Shown here: one piece after another, positions 46,617 to 55,729 of the stretch
Position numbering within the stretch: the first letter of the stretch is position 1
Layout: every line of letters begins with the position of its first letter
Assembly (NCBI RefSeq): GCF_002157895.1
Contig: NZ_CP021377.1
Span: forward strand, 372,001-436,000
DNA length: 64,000 nucleotides
DNA from: Oceanisphaera profunda
Lineage (GTDB): Bacteria; Pseudomonadota; Gammaproteobacteria; Enterobacterales; Aeromonadaceae
Direction of reading: 5' to 3'
Program-made: the position numbers and the translations under genes
The notes under the pieces: generated by a model
Told to the model about the DNA's origin: nothing
The model's database searches: none
The model's input: only the letters and a program-made list of their open reading frames with translations

Positions 46617-47825
46617 TTACACCCGCTTGAGGATAACAGCCGTACCCATGCCGCCGCCAACACACAATGAAGCTAAGCCTAGCTCAGTTTGGCTGCGTTG
46701 CAACTCGTGCAGTAAAGTAACCAAAATTCGGTTACCTGACGCACCCAAGGGGTGACCCAAAGCAATGGCGCCGCCATTGACGTTGGTTTTTTCCAACAAT
46801 GTTTGCTCGGCAATATCGTGCTGGGTGGATAACTGTCTTACTACACCCAAAGCTTGGCCAGCAAAGGCTTCGTTAAGCTCTAAACGTTCCATTTGTGCCA
46901 GCGTCAAGTTAGCGCGTGATAACGCTTGCTTGATAGCAGGGACTGGACCCAAGCCCATAATGGTCGGGTCTATGCCGCCTTGACCGTAGCCAACTACTTC
47001 GGCGAGCGGAGTTAAACCATACTTTTCAACCGCAGACTTGCTGGCCACGATAATGGCACTGCCGCCGTCGTTAATACCAGAGGCATTGCCTGCTGTTACT
47101 GAACCATCGGATTTAAATGCAGGGCGCAAGCGTCCTAAAGACTCAACAGTGGTGCCATCTTTCGGATATTCATCAGTATCAACGGTAATGGTTTCTTTAC
47201 GCGTTTTAACTTCTACTGGCACGATTTCATCTTTAAAATGACCCGCTTTAATCGCGGCTACCGCTTTGTTTTGGCTCGCGGCGGCAAGGGCATCTTGCTC
47301 GTCACGGCTGATATTTTCTTGCGCAACTACGTTCTCGGCGGTCACACCCATGTGGTACTTATTGAACACATCGGTTAAACCGTCATTAATCAGTAAGTCA
47401 CTTAAGGCCATGTCGCCCATTTTATGGCCGTTACGCAAATCACCTTTAGCGATAAAAGGGATTTGTGACATGTTTTCACAACCCGCAGCAACCACGACAT
47501 CCGCATCGCCCGCTTTAATGTGCGCACAAGCGTCCATTAAAGTTTTCATGCCACTGCCGCACACCATGTTCAGGCTGTAAGCTGGAACGCCAACAGGAAT
47601 GCCTGCAGCCAGTGCCGCTTGACGACCAATACCCATGCCTTGACCGGCACTGATCACGTTACCAACAATCACTTCATTGACATGTTCAGGTGACAGGCCT
47701 GCTTGAGCCAACGCACCTTTAATCGCAATACCGGCCAGCTCTGCAGCAGGAACAGTTCTTAATGCACCACAGAAACTACCGATAGGGGTACGCTTTGCAG
47801 CAACAATATATACAGGTTCAGACAT
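46617..47825 (-). CDS. phaA: PhaA, acetyl-CoA acetyltransferase (beta-ketothiolase)
   Basis: 402 residues. It condenses two acetyl-CoA to acetoacetyl-CoA. Active Cys89 in NMVCGSGMKTL, the NVNGGAIALGHPLGASG loop with catalytic His, and the C-terminal SLCVGGGMGTAV Cys are all present. Second gene of the pha cluster, 45 bp after phaB. Confidence 0.95.
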   Translation of the reverse strand: MSEPVYIVAAKRTPIGSFCGALRTVPAAELAGIAIKGALAQAGLSPEHVNEVIVGNVISAGQGMGIGRQAALAAGIPVGVPAYSLNMVCGSGMKTLMDACAHIKAGDADVVVAAGCENMSQIPFIAKGDLRNGHKMGDMALSDLLINDGLTDVFNKYHMGVTAENVVAQENISRDEQDALAAASQNKAVAAIKAGHFKDEIVPVEVKTRKETITVDTDEYPKDGTTVESLGRLRPAFKSDGSVTAGNASGINDGGSAIIVASKSAVEKYGLTPLAEVVGYGQGGIDPTIMGLGPVPAIKQALSRANLTLAQMERLELNEAFAGQALGVVRQLSTQHDIAEQTLLEKTNVNGGAIALGHPLGASGNRILVTLLHELQRSQTELGLASLCVGGGMGTAVILKRV

Positions 47826-47870
47826 AAATAACTTTCACTCCATTGATAATAAATAGCCGAATTTTAGTGC

Positions 47871-48623
47871 TTACTGCATGTACAGGCCGCCGTTCACGGA
47901 CAGCGTTTCGCCTGTCACGTAACCGCCGTACTCGCCTGCCAGATACAGTACCGCACCAGCAACTTCTTCCGTGGTTGCTAAGCGCTTAAGGGGGATAGTC
48001 GCCTTGATAGAATCCAGTACGTCTTCGCGGATAGCGGTAACCATAGGTGTCGCTGTGTAACCTGGAGCAACTGCGTTTACACTCACACCAAAACGCGCAC
48101 CTTCTGCCGCTAAGGCTTTAGTGAAACCAATCATGCCGGCTTTAGCCGCTGAGTAGTTCACCTGACCGTACTGACCTTTCAAGCCGTTAACTGAAGAGAT
48201 ATTGATAATGCGGCCAGAGCCTTGCTCACACATTTGGTTAAATACCGGTTGTGTTACGCTGAACAGGCTGTTGAGGTTGGTATCCATGACTTGCTGCCAC
48301 TGATCCAAGGTCATTTTCTTGAAGGTGGTGTCACGAGTAATACCCGCGTTATTCACCAATACATCAATGCGACCCAGCTCACGTAGCGTCTCGGCCAACG
48401 TTTCACTCACGGCACTGTGATTGCTCACATCCAGAGCTAATAATTGAATATCTTGACCGTCCAGTTTTTCTTCTTGTAGCCATTGCTTGGCTTGCTGTTC
48501 TTTTTCTTTACCTGGGCGGTGAGTCGCAACTACTTTGTAGCCATTAGTTAAAAACATGCGACATACTTCTGTACCAATTCCGCCAGCGGCGCCGGTAACC
48601 AGTACAATTTTCTTATCCGTCAT
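47871..48623 (-). CDS. phaB: PhaB, acetoacetyl-CoA reductase
   Basis: 250 residues, SDR family. NADPH-binding VTGAAGGIGTEVCRMF at the N-terminus, NNAGITRDTTFKKM, catalytic Ser in NISSVNGLKGQYGQVNYSAAKAG with Tyr-x-x-x-Lys, and the family end YLAGEYGGYVTGETLSVNGGLYMQ. It reduces acetoacetyl-CoA to (R)-3-hydroxybutyryl-CoA for PhaC. First gene of the operon, with AAGGAG ahead. Confidence 0.95.
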   Translation of the reverse strand: MTDKKIVLVTGAAGGIGTEVCRMFLTNGYKVVATHRPGKEKEQQAKQWLQEEKLDGQDIQLLALDVSNHSAVSETLAETLRELGRIDVLVNNAGITRDTTFKKMTLDQWQQVMDTNLNSLFSVTQPVFNQMCEQGSGRIINISSVNGLKGQYGQVNYSAAKAGMIGFTKALAAEGARFGVSVNAVAPGYTATPMVTAIREDVLDSIKATIPLKRLATTEEVAGAVLYLAGEYGGYVTGETLSVNGGLYMQ

Positions 48624-49411
48624 TAAATCACTCCTTGTGTGGGATTACTGCACAAACTCAGTTCCATACTGAGCTGTTTAAAGTTTTTCTAAACGTTTTT
48701 ATTAATAGTCGACCCAAGAGTCAGCTATTAGCGTTCAGTAGCCTAGACACTATAATCTTATTTTCATAACAAATGAAATTTATTTAACAGCACTTAAAAA
48801 GCAAAACAAAACCTGTAGCCAATCAGCACCCCAGAAGTACTTAACGCCTTTAAGCAAAACACCGCGCTCTGTGATAAAAACGGCCCACGGTTAATTTTCA
48901 TATTCGCTTCAATCACTAAACTACTTAAGGTTCAGCATTTAAAGCTATATCTTACGACGTGTTTACTACATTCACATGACAGAGAGCCATGACACCAGAG
49001 CACATTATTTCCTTGCCAGCTTGTTGCCGGAAGCCATTTCATTAGAATTCGAATATTCACTCTAAATAAAATGATTACGCTCCCCCATTAAACACAGTAT
49101 ACGTTTAGCGTTAATTGGAGCTGTTTAATAGCAAGCAGGATTACGTTCACGTTTTCTGCCGGCCTAACCACACCCACTCTCTACTGCATTAAAGGTGACA
49201 GCTGATCATCGCAAGCTTCAAACTTAGAGAAAGGCTAGCCTGTTGCCCTACTCTGCCCGCTTTATTAGCTTATCACCTCTGACGTCCGGTCAATAAACAA
49301 CCAACAAGCAGTTAAAATTGGCGCACACGCGCCAAGTGCTGCAGATTTCAGCGGCTTTTGCCTACTCTTGCAGCAAACAAACTAATTTCAATGACAAAGC
49401 GACTTTGAGTG
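48624..49411. other. Intergenic region without supported genes
   Basis: About 790 bp between phaB and the tRNA-Asn promoter. It is moderately AT-rich, holds the phaB promoter region on its left side, and has no reading frame with a ribosome site or recognisable product. No insertion or att-like duplication of the tRNA end was seen. Confidence 0.5.
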
Positions 49412-49440
49412 TTGACAGCTAACGGGGTAGCCATTAACAT
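49412..49440 (+). promoter_or_regulatory. Strong sigma-70 promoter of the tRNA-Asn array
   Basis: TTGACA (49412-49417), 17-bp spacer, TAACAT (49435-49440). The discriminator after it is GC-rich (tcggctcgc), as in stringently controlled stable-RNA promoters. Confidence 0.75.
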
Positions 49441-49465
49441 TCGGCTCGCATTCAAGCAATGCAAT

Positions 49466-49541
49466 TCCCCTTTAGTTCAGTTGGTAGAACGCCGGACTGT
49501 TAATCCGTATGTCGCTGGTTCAAGTCCAGCAAGGGGAGCCA
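49466..49541 (+). tRNA. tRNA-Asn (GTT), array copy 1
   Basis: 76 nt, anticodon loop CTGTTAA, encoded CCA. Identical in sequence to the next three copies. Confidence 0.96.
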
Positions 49542-49588
49542 CTTTCAGTTACAAATAGTTACAAAGTAAGTAGTACAAGTTTACCTGT

Positions 49589-49664
49589 TCCCCTTTAGTT
49601 CAGTTGGTAGAACGCCGGACTGTTAATCCGTATGTCGCTGGTTCAAGTCCAGCAAGGGGAGCCA
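49589..49664 (+). tRNA. tRNA-Asn (GTT), array copy 2
   Basis: 76 nt, identical to copy 1; separated from it by a 47-bp spacer that repeats almost exactly before copy 3. Confidence 0.96.
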
Positions 49665-49711
49665 CTTTTAGTTACAAATAGTTACAAAGTAAGTAGTACA
49701 AGTTTACCTGT

Positions 49712-49787
49712 TCCCCTTTAGTTCAGTTGGTAGAACGCCGGACTGTTAATCCGTATGTCGCTGGTTCAAGTCCAGCAAGGGGAGCCA
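49712..49787 (+). tRNA. tRNA-Asn (GTT), array copy 3
   Basis: 76 nt, identical. The spacer after it is 12 bp shorter (35 bp) by loss of one GTTACAAA-type repeat. Confidence 0.96.
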
Positions 49788-49822
49788 CTTTTAGTTACAG
49801 TAAGTAGTACAAGTTTACCTGT

Positions 49823-49898
49823 TCCCCTTTAGTTCAGTTGGTAGAACGCCGGACTGTTAATCCGTATGTCGCTGGTTCAAGTCCAGCAAGGGGAGCCA
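49823..49898 (+). tRNA. tRNA-Asn (GTT), array copy 4
   Basis: 76 nt, identical to copies 1-3. It ends the array; the csrD-like gene follows on the same strand. Confidence 0.96.
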
Positions 49899-50008
49899 AT
49901 TTCTATCTTATCCTGCGTCCTAAAAAGCACTCCTTTCGTTTTATGTAACACTATCTCAGTTATACTCATACCCTCTTTATATACCCCGTTTTAACAAGGA
50001 TTGTGGCT

Positions 50009-51823
50009 ATGCGGGAACAAGCTCCCTTTGGTCAGGCTTTACTGCTATCTGGTTTTATTATGCTGTTACTCAGCATCTTAGTACCTTGGTGGGCAAGCTA
50101 CTCCGCCTTGCAACATCAAGCGCAAACTATCAGCAGTCAATTAACCGCCACTTCAAGCTCCGAATCTGCCACCGCAGCTCTGGCCGGATTAATTAATTCC
50201 ACAAGCGATCAGCCCTTAACCGATCATGCATCAGCCTGGTGGTTTGGCCAATTGGGTGCTAACCAACAATATACTCAAGATGACACCCAGCTGTTTTATC
50301 GGCTTGATACCAAAGCCGCAAACCAGCAATGGTTATGGGTTACCCTACCTTTAGTGCTGGCCAATCTACTGATCTTTATCACTCTCTATCGTCGCTGGCG
50401 TCAAATTTATAACGTTGAGCATGCTCACTTGCAGAATATGCTGCTAGACCCAGAAGCCAATAACTTCCGTCACGAGCATCCCATTGCCAACGCTATTGTT
50501 AACTTACATCAAAATTATGATCAGCAGCTTAGTGTTATTAAACGAGAGTTACACACCGCACAACAGCAGAGCTTTCAAGATAGTCTAACGCTGCTCGGTA
50601 ACCGTTTTGCCTTTCGCCGCGACTTGGATCTCATGCTCAACGATGACAATCAACTGGCCAGTGCCACTTTGATGATAGTGCGCGCCAATAGTCTGCAAAG
50701 TATTAATATCGAGCAAGGCTTTCAGGCCGGCGATCAGTACTTGCAAGACATCGTCAAAATCGTGCGCAAGGTGATACAGCCCGAGATAGGCGCTCACGGC
50801 TATCGCATCAGTGGCACTGATATTGCCGTGTTATTCAAAGGGCAATGTGAACCCCTCGCCCCTCGTATTGGGGATAAATTGCAGCAAGAGCTCTATCATT
50901 ATCAGCATATTCACGAACTAACTTGCGCCGCTTACATTGGCTTTACACAATTATTGCCCGGACAAAGCGCTGAGCAAGTATTGACCCGCGCCGACTTGGC
51001 GCTGGCACAAGCACAAGGCGATGAGCCTAATAGTTGGAGCATGTTACTTAAGCAAGACGAAGACGAGTCTATGGGTGAGAGCCAATGGCGTCAGCGTTTA
51101 CAAAGTATGCTGGATGACAATCAAGTATTATTGCTGGTGCAGCCTGCGCAAATTTATAAAACGGACATGCAGGGTTATAACGAGATTTATACCCGTTTCC
51201 CCAACCCCAATGGCGGTACTTATCCTGCCAGCACAGTGTTTGCCATGTTGCAGCGACTAAATATGTCGATGCTGTTCGAGCAGAGAATCATTGAAGTGAT
51301 CTTGGCACAGATTAAGCAGTCACCGTTAACGGGGCAACGCTGGGCCATTAACCTCACCCCCGCCAGTTTGCAGCAAAGCTCATTTTTAATTTGGTTAGAG
51401 CGCATCTTATTGCGAGACCGCAATATTACTTCCAAGTTAGTGTTTGAGTTAGACGAGCAAGTCTTGCAGCATCAACTAGACGCCAGTAAACGCTTACTTG
51501 ACGTTATCCGTCGTACCGGTGCTCGCTATGCGGTGAGCCGCTTTGGTCATGGTTATGGCTCGTTTCGCTTATTAAAAGAAATCAAGCCTGACTACGTCAA
51601 GCTTGAGGGTCAGTTGGTGAGACAGTTGCATCAAGACCACACCACTCAGCAGTTTGTACGCATGATTGTCGATTTAGCTCAGCGCTTAGGGTGTCGTGTG
51701 ATTGCCGAGGGGGTGGAAACCATGGAGCAAAAGCAATTGCTAGAGTCCATGCATATCGATGGGATACAGGGCTATTTAATTGCAAAGCCCAGTGATTTCG
51801 CTAACTTTAAGGCCCTACCTTGA
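50009..51823 (+). CDS. csrD: CsrD-type degenerate GGDEF/EAL protein
   Basis: 604 residues. The N-terminus has two membrane segments (LLLSGFIMLLLSILVPWW; WVTLPLVLANLLIFITLY) around a periplasmic loop. The diguanylate-cyclase-like domain starts SFQDSLTLLGNRFAF but has RISGTDIAV where active enzymes have GGDEF. The EAL-like domain has EIYTRF for EAL, then LVFELDEQ, IKPDYVKLEG and VIAEGVET partly degraded. Both sites lack key residues, as in E. coli CsrD, which targets CsrB/C RNAs for RNase E decay and does not make or break c-di-GMP. In Vibrio the relative is MshH. The ATG at 50009 is 8 bases after AAGGA. Confidence 0.78.
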   Translation: MREQAPFGQALLLSGFIMLLLSILVPWWASYSALQHQAQTISSQLTATSSSESATAALAGLINSTSDQPLTDHASAWWFGQLGANQQYTQDDTQLFYRLDTKAANQQWLWVTLPLVLANLLIFITLYRRWRQIYNVEHAHLQNMLLDPEANNFRHEHPIANAIVNLHQNYDQQLSVIKRELHTAQQQSFQDSLTLLGNRFAFRRDLDLMLNDDNQLASATLMIVRANSLQSINIEQGFQAGDQYLQDIVKIVRKVIQPEIGAHGYRISGTDIAVLFKGQCEPLAPRIGDKLQQELYHYQHIHELTCAAYIGFTQLLPGQSAEQVLTRADLALAQAQGDEPNSWSMLLKQDEDESMGESQWRQRLQSMLDDNQVLLLVQPAQIYKTDMQGYNEIYTRFPNPNGGTYPASTVFAMLQRLNMSMLFEQRIIEVILAQIKQSPLTGQRWAINLTPASLQQSSFLIWLERILLRDRNITSKLVFELDEQVLQHQLDASKRLLDVIRRTGARYAVSRFGHGYGSFRLLKEIKPDYVKLEGQLVRQLHQDHTTQQFVRMIVDLAQRLGCRVIAEGVETMEQKQLLESMHIDGIQGYLIAKPSDFANFKALP

Positions 51824-51833
51824 AGGCTAGAGC

Positions 51834-52358
51834 TTAAGGTGTAGGTGTCTTAAAACGGATTAATTGGTTAATCAATTGGCCTAAGTAGCGGTAACGTTTG
51901 AGCTCTTCAGCATTATAGTGGGTCGACATAGTGGCGGAGCTATGACGATGTTTGAGATAACGCATAATTTGCAGTCGATTAAAGCCCCCCACTTGATACA
52001 CCAAGTTAAGCAGCGTTTTAACTTGCTCTGAGTCCAAGCCGCATATCTCTTCATAGCCTGCTTCCAGTGGGCTATGAATAGTGACCTCTACTTGGCTTAA
52101 CTGTTTGTCCTCTTGTAAATACTCTAACCATTGCTCTACATACATAGGCTTAGTGCCGGCCAGTAAATCAAAGTGTCCTTTACCAGAGCGACAATCAGTC
52201 AGCAGTATCACGGCCAATTTATCCGTATCGCAGCTAAAAGTAATGGTGCCCTGTTCACTCCAATCGAGTGCTTGTATACGAATTTCAGCTTGGCCACCAT
52301 TCGCCCCCTGCACCTTGAATATAAACACGTTTATTCCCCTATTGTCAGCAATGGCCAT
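51834..52358 (-). CDS. Protein of unknown function convergent to csrD-like gene
   Basis: Not recognised. About 174 residues from ATG at 52358, or 183 from TTG at 52385; neither has a good ribosome site. The N-terminal half is strand-rich (INVFIFKVQGANGGQAEIRIQALDW...KLAVILLTDCRSGKGHFDLLAG), the C-terminal half helical (VKTLLNLVYQVGGFNRLQIMRYLKHRHSSAT...ELKRYRYLGQLINQLIRF). No signal peptide or membrane helix is seen. It is divergent from the MerR gene and tail-to-tail with the csrD-like gene with 10 bp between. Confidence 0.6.
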   Translation of the reverse strand: MAIADNRGINVFIFKVQGANGGQAEIRIQALDWSEQGTITFSCDTDKLAVILLTDCRSGKGHFDLLAGTKPMYVEQWLEYLQEDKQLSQVEVTIHSPLEAGYEEICGLDSEQVKTLLNLVYQVGGFNRLQIMRYLKHRHSSATMSTHYNAEELKRYRYLGQLINQLIRFKTPTP

Positions 52359-52446
52359 CTTGGCGTAATCTCGTTGAGGAGTCAAAGTCAGACTTCACAG
52401 CCCCCTGATATAGGTGTATGGTCTGCCCTCAATATATTTGGATGCA

Positions 52447-52464
52447 TAGGGTCTGTTGACCCTA
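52447..52464 (+). promoter_or_regulatory. Candidate operator palindrome before the MerR gene
   Basis: TAGGGTC-tgtt-GACCCTA, a perfect 7-bp inverted repeat just ahead of the AAGGAG site of the MerR-family gene. Possible autoregulatory site. Confidence 0.4.
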
Positions 52465-52480
52465 ATAAGGAGTGTTCGTC

Positions 52481-52873
52481 ATGCCCAATATGGAAGTGAC
52501 CTTTAGTATTTCTGAATTGGCTCATGAGTTCGAAATTACTCCTCGTACCTTGCGCCATTATGAAGAGCTTGGCCTGTTGTCTCCCAGACGCAAAGGCAAT
52601 GCGCGCATTTACAGCCACAAAGATAAATTTAGGCTAGCCCTTACCATTCGCGGCAAGCGCCTAGGCTTTAGTTTGGCTGAAATGCGTGAGTTATTTGAGC
52701 TCTATGACGCCGAGCACCGTTCTCGTCCCCAGCTGCATTCTATGGTGGCCATGATCGCCGAGAAGCGCGCCAGTTTACGCCAGCAACAAGCCGACATCGC
52801 CAAAGTACTGGCCGAACTGGATGCGGCAGAAATTAAAGCGCGCGAAACGCTAGAAAAAATGAAGCATCATTAG
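52481..52873 (+). CDS. MerR-family regulator, LiuR-like
   Basis: 130 residues. N-terminal MerR DNA-binding part: TFSISELAHEFEITPRTLRHYEELGLLSPRRKGNARIYSHKDKFRLALTIRGKRLGFSLAEMRELFELYD, closely resembling LiuR, which controls branched-chain amino-acid and fatty-acid degradation in Shewanella and relatives. The C-terminal coiled coil (MIAEKRASLRQQQADIAKVLAEL) dimerises. No metal-binding Cys is seen. No liu/ivd genes lie in the window, so its targets must be elsewhere or different. Start at 52481 with AAGGAG 8 bases ahead. Confidence 0.82.
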   Translation: MPNMEVTFSISELAHEFEITPRTLRHYEELGLLSPRRKGNARIYSHKDKFRLALTIRGKRLGFSLAEMRELFELYDAEHRSRPQLHSMVAMIAEKRASLRQQQADIAKVLAELDAAEIKARETLEKMKHH

Positions 52874-52884
52874 ACATAGCATTA

Positions 52885-52951
52885 AGCGCCCGGCGCCCAG
52901 CACCAAGGAAAACAAAGAACAGTGTTTTCTTTTAACTGGGCGCCGGGCGCT
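52885..52951. terminator. Large GC-rich hairpin between merR-like gene and aroA
   Basis: Perfect 16-bp inverted repeat AGCGCCCGGCGCCCAG / CTGGGCGCCGGGCGCT with an inner GAAAACA / TGTTTTC stem. It lies between two convergent genes and could terminate both, though it lacks a T-run. Confidence 0.6.
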
Positions 52952-52971
52952 TGGGGCTCGGCGCTATTTGG

Positions 52972-54252
52972 TTAACTGCTAATGCTGGCTAGCTGTTCGA
53001 AGTAATCGGGGAAGGTTTTTGCTGTGCACTTAGGATCTAAGATAACCACAGCGGTATCGCTAAGTGCCACCAGTGAAAAGCACATGGCGATACGGTGGTC
53101 GTTATAAGTGGCAATTTCCGCCTCTTTTAACTCAGCCGTCGGCGTAACGACGATATAGTCTTCGCCTTCTTCCACTTCTACCCCTAACTTTCTCAGCTCG
53201 GTCGCCATCGCATACAAACGGTCGGTTTCTTTCACCCGCCAGTTATGAATATTGCTAATGCGCGTGGTACCCGTGGCAAACAAAGCGGTGGTGGCAATGG
53301 TCATGGCCGCATCGGGAATATGGTTCATGTCCATATCTACCGCGTGCAACGGACCAATATTTTCCGCTTCAATAAAGTTCTCACCCCAAGTGATCTTGGC
53401 ACCCATGGCTGCCAATACATCCGCAAACTTCACATCACCTTGAATGCTGTTACTGCCCACACCGGTAACCCGCACTTTACCTTTAATGGCGCCTGCGGCT
53501 AAAAAGTAAGAAGCCGACGAAGCATCCCCTTCTACCAAAAACTGACCCGGTGAGACGTAGGTCTGATTGCCTTTGATATAAAAGGTTTGGTAGTTGTCAT
53601 GCTCAAGCTCGACACCAAACTGACTCATTGCATGCAAAGTAATGTCAATATACGGCTTAGAGACCAGCTCACCTTTAATGTGCACGCGGATATCGCCCGA
53701 GGCCATAGGAGCGGCCATCAACAGTGCTGTTAAAAACTGGCTAGAGACAGAACCGTCAATATGTACATCGCCGCCCCATAAGCCTTTGCCATTAATAAAT
53801 ACCGGCGGGTAACCGTCAGTTTTTAAATAGCTAATTTCTGCGCCCGCTTCACGCAACGCTTCTACCAAGTGCCCGATGGGTCGCTCCCACATGCGGGGCT
53901 CACCGGTCAGGGTAAACTCGCCAGTGCCCAAGCAAAGCGCGGCACATAAGGGACGCATGGCAGTACCCGCATTACCTAAAAACAGCGATATCGGCTCCGC
54001 CGCACTAAACGCGCGGCCTAACCCATGCACTACACATTCGGTTTTATCAGCCGACAATTCATACTGCACCCCCAGCGCCCTAAGCGCATCTAGCATATAA
54101 CGCGTGTCATCACTGTCGAGCAGGTTGGTCAGGTGCGTAATACCCTGTGCTTGAGCCGCCAGCAACAGAGCTCTGTTTGACAATGATTTAGAGCCGGGCA
54201 AATTAACCGTGCCCTCCACCCGAGCAATGGGAGATAGTTTAAGGCTTTCCAT
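52972..54252 (-). CDS. aroA: AroA, EPSP synthase
   Basis: 426 residues. It joins PEP to shikimate-3-P. Motifs: [75 protein letters not shown] with RVKETDRL, and [10 protein letters not shown]. Length and the [10 protein letters not shown] loop fit class I enzymes. Start at 54252 (MESLKLSP) has AGGAA ahead; the longer reading from 54279 lacks a site. Last gene of serC-hisC-aroA. Confidence 0.96.
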   Translation of the reverse strand: MESLKLSPIARVEGTVNLPGSKSLSNRALLLAAQAQGITHLTNLLDSDDTRYMLDALRALGVQYELSADKTECVVHGLGRAFSAAEPISLFLGNAGTAMRPLCAALCLGTGEFTLTGEPRMWERPIGHLVEALREAGAEISYLKTDGYPPVFINGKGLWGGDVHIDGSVSSQFLTALLMAAPMASGDIRVHIKGELVSKPYIDITLHAMSQFGVELEHDNYQTFYIKGNQTYVSPGQFLVEGDASSASYFLAAGAIKGKVRVTGVGSNSIQGDVKFADVLAAMGAKITWGENFIEAENIGPLHAVDMDMNHIPDAAMTIATTALFATGTTRISNIHNWRVKETDRLYAMATELRKLGVEVEEGEDYIVVTPTAELKEAEIATYNDHRIAMCFSLVALSDTAVVILDPKCTAKTFPDYFEQLASISS

Positions 54253-54402
54253 ATGATTCCTAGAGGTAAAAATAAACACAACTGAGCTATGAAGACGTTA
54301 ACAGGAGGGGTGGCGCAGGGCAAGTTTACTGGCCCTGCCCGCCCTCTCGCGCGGGTTTAGCTAAGCGTTTTATAAGTAAGTGCTGTAGTAACACACCCAG
54401 CA

Positions 54403-55512
54403 TTACACGCCTTGGCTCAACACCTTCGCCAGCGCTTCAATGCAGCGCTGGTTTTCCTGCTCTAGGCCAATACTGATGCGCAAGCAGGTCGGCAAGCCGT
54501 AGCCGGCGATCGGTCGCACTATCACGCCCTCGCGCAGCAAAGCATCATACACAGGCGTCGCATCGCGCTTTAGATCGAGCGTAATAAAATTAGCGCGGGA
54601 TTTTACATAGCTGATACCTTGGCTTTCAAAGAAGGCTTCATAGCGTGCCATTTCTCGCTGGTTTAAGCCCACCGCCTCATTTAAGTATTCAGTATCGCCC
54701 AAGGCGGCTTCGGCGGCAGCCAGCGCTAAGCTGTTGCAGTTAAAGGGCTCACGTACGCGGTTTAACACACTGATCAGCTCAGGATGCGCCACCATATAAC
54801 CGACCCGCAAACCCGCTAATCCATAGGCTTTAGAGAAAGTACGCGAGACGATTAAGTTCGGATATTGCGCCAACCAGTCGATAGATGGATGACGTTCATC
54901 CTCTGCCACATACTCGGTATAGGCTTCATCTAATATCACCAACACTTGGCTGGGCACGTTAGCCAAAAATGCGCTTAATTGTGCTTTGGTTAAGAAGGTA
55001 CCGGTCGGGTTATTGGGGTTAGTGATGCACACCAACTTAGTGCGCTCAGTAATCGCCGCCGCCATCGCATCTAAGTCATGACCTAAGTCTTTCGCAGGCA
55101 CCACGACAGCTTCGGCACCGTGGCCTTGGGTGGCCAATGCGTAGACAATAAAGGTGTACTGGGAATAGACCACTTGTTGGCCTGCCGAGACAAAGGTGTG
55201 ATACACCAAGTCGATCAGCTCATTGGAGCCATTGCCCAAGATTAACTGGTCAGTATTCACCGCTAACTTTTCTGCTAATGCAGACTTTAAGGCAAAGCCG
55301 TTGGCATCCGGATAGCGCGCCAGCTCCGGCAGCGCACGCTCAATGGCGGCTCGTGCTTTAGCGCCCAAACCCAGCGGGTTTTCATTAGAAGCCAGCTTAA
55401 TGCTGTTGCTAATGCCCAGCTCACGCTCTAGCTCTTCCACCGGTTTACCCGGCTGATAAGGGTGCAACTTTTCAACCCCAGCATTCGCCAAGGCCAGATA
55501 ATTTATACTCAC
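54403..55512 (-). CDS. hisC: HisC, histidinol-phosphate aminotransferase
   Basis: 369 residues, PLP enzyme. KLASNENPLG near the start, ITNPNNPTGTFL, ILDEAYTEYV (ring-binding Asp), and VSRTFSKAYGLAGLRVGY with the Schiff-base Lys are all present. GTG at 55512 is preferred because AAAGGA lies 6 bases ahead and the start then reads like HisC2 proteins (SINYLALANAGVEKLHPYQPGKP). It sits between serC and aroA, so it may also serve aromatic amino acid transamination, as in other bacteria with this linkage. Confidence 0.92.
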   Translation of the reverse strand: MSINYLALANAGVEKLHPYQPGKPVEELERELGISNSIKLASNENPLGLGAKARAAIERALPELARYPDANGFALKSALAEKLAVNTDQLILGNGSNELIDLVYHTFVSAGQQVVYSQYTFIVYALATQGHGAEAVVVPAKDLGHDLDAMAAAITERTKLVCITNPNNPTGTFLTKAQLSAFLANVPSQVLVILDEAYTEYVAEDERHPSIDWLAQYPNLIVSRTFSKAYGLAGLRVGYMVAHPELISVLNRVREPFNCNSLALAAAEAALGDTEYLNEAVGLNQREMARYEAFFESQGISYVKSRANFITLDLKRDATPVYDALLREGVIVRPIAGYGLPTCLRISIGLEQENQRCIEALAKVLSQGV

Positions 55513-55544
55513 AAGGGATCCTTTCATTCTTTAAGCTTAAAGAC

Positions 55545-55705
55545 CCTTTCGCAACGGAATCCACTAAATCCACGGAAAAATAGAGATAAAATCTGAAAAG
55601 ACATATCTTGTTGTTAAGACCTTACAAAAATATATTTGTTACTTTTCGTCATTATCCCAGCTTAATTTTTCCGCGCGTTCCGTGTTCTTCCGTTGCAAAA
55701 TTTTT
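55545..55705. repeat. Long imperfect inverted-repeat element (CCACGGAA family), copy B
   Basis: Left arm GCAACGGAATCC..TCCACGGAAAAAT; right arm reversed GCAACGGAAGAACACGGAAC. It resembles copy A at 26566 in arms, length and AT-rich centre. It occupies most of the space between serC and hisC. Confidence 0.6.
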
Positions 55706-55729
55706 TTATCTTTAGCGTATAGTTTTGTC

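Noticed and set aside
49466-49898. CRISPR-like array of evenly spaced direct repeats
   Set aside because: The repeats are full tRNA-Asn genes with CCA ends; spacers repeat too, and no cas genes exist.
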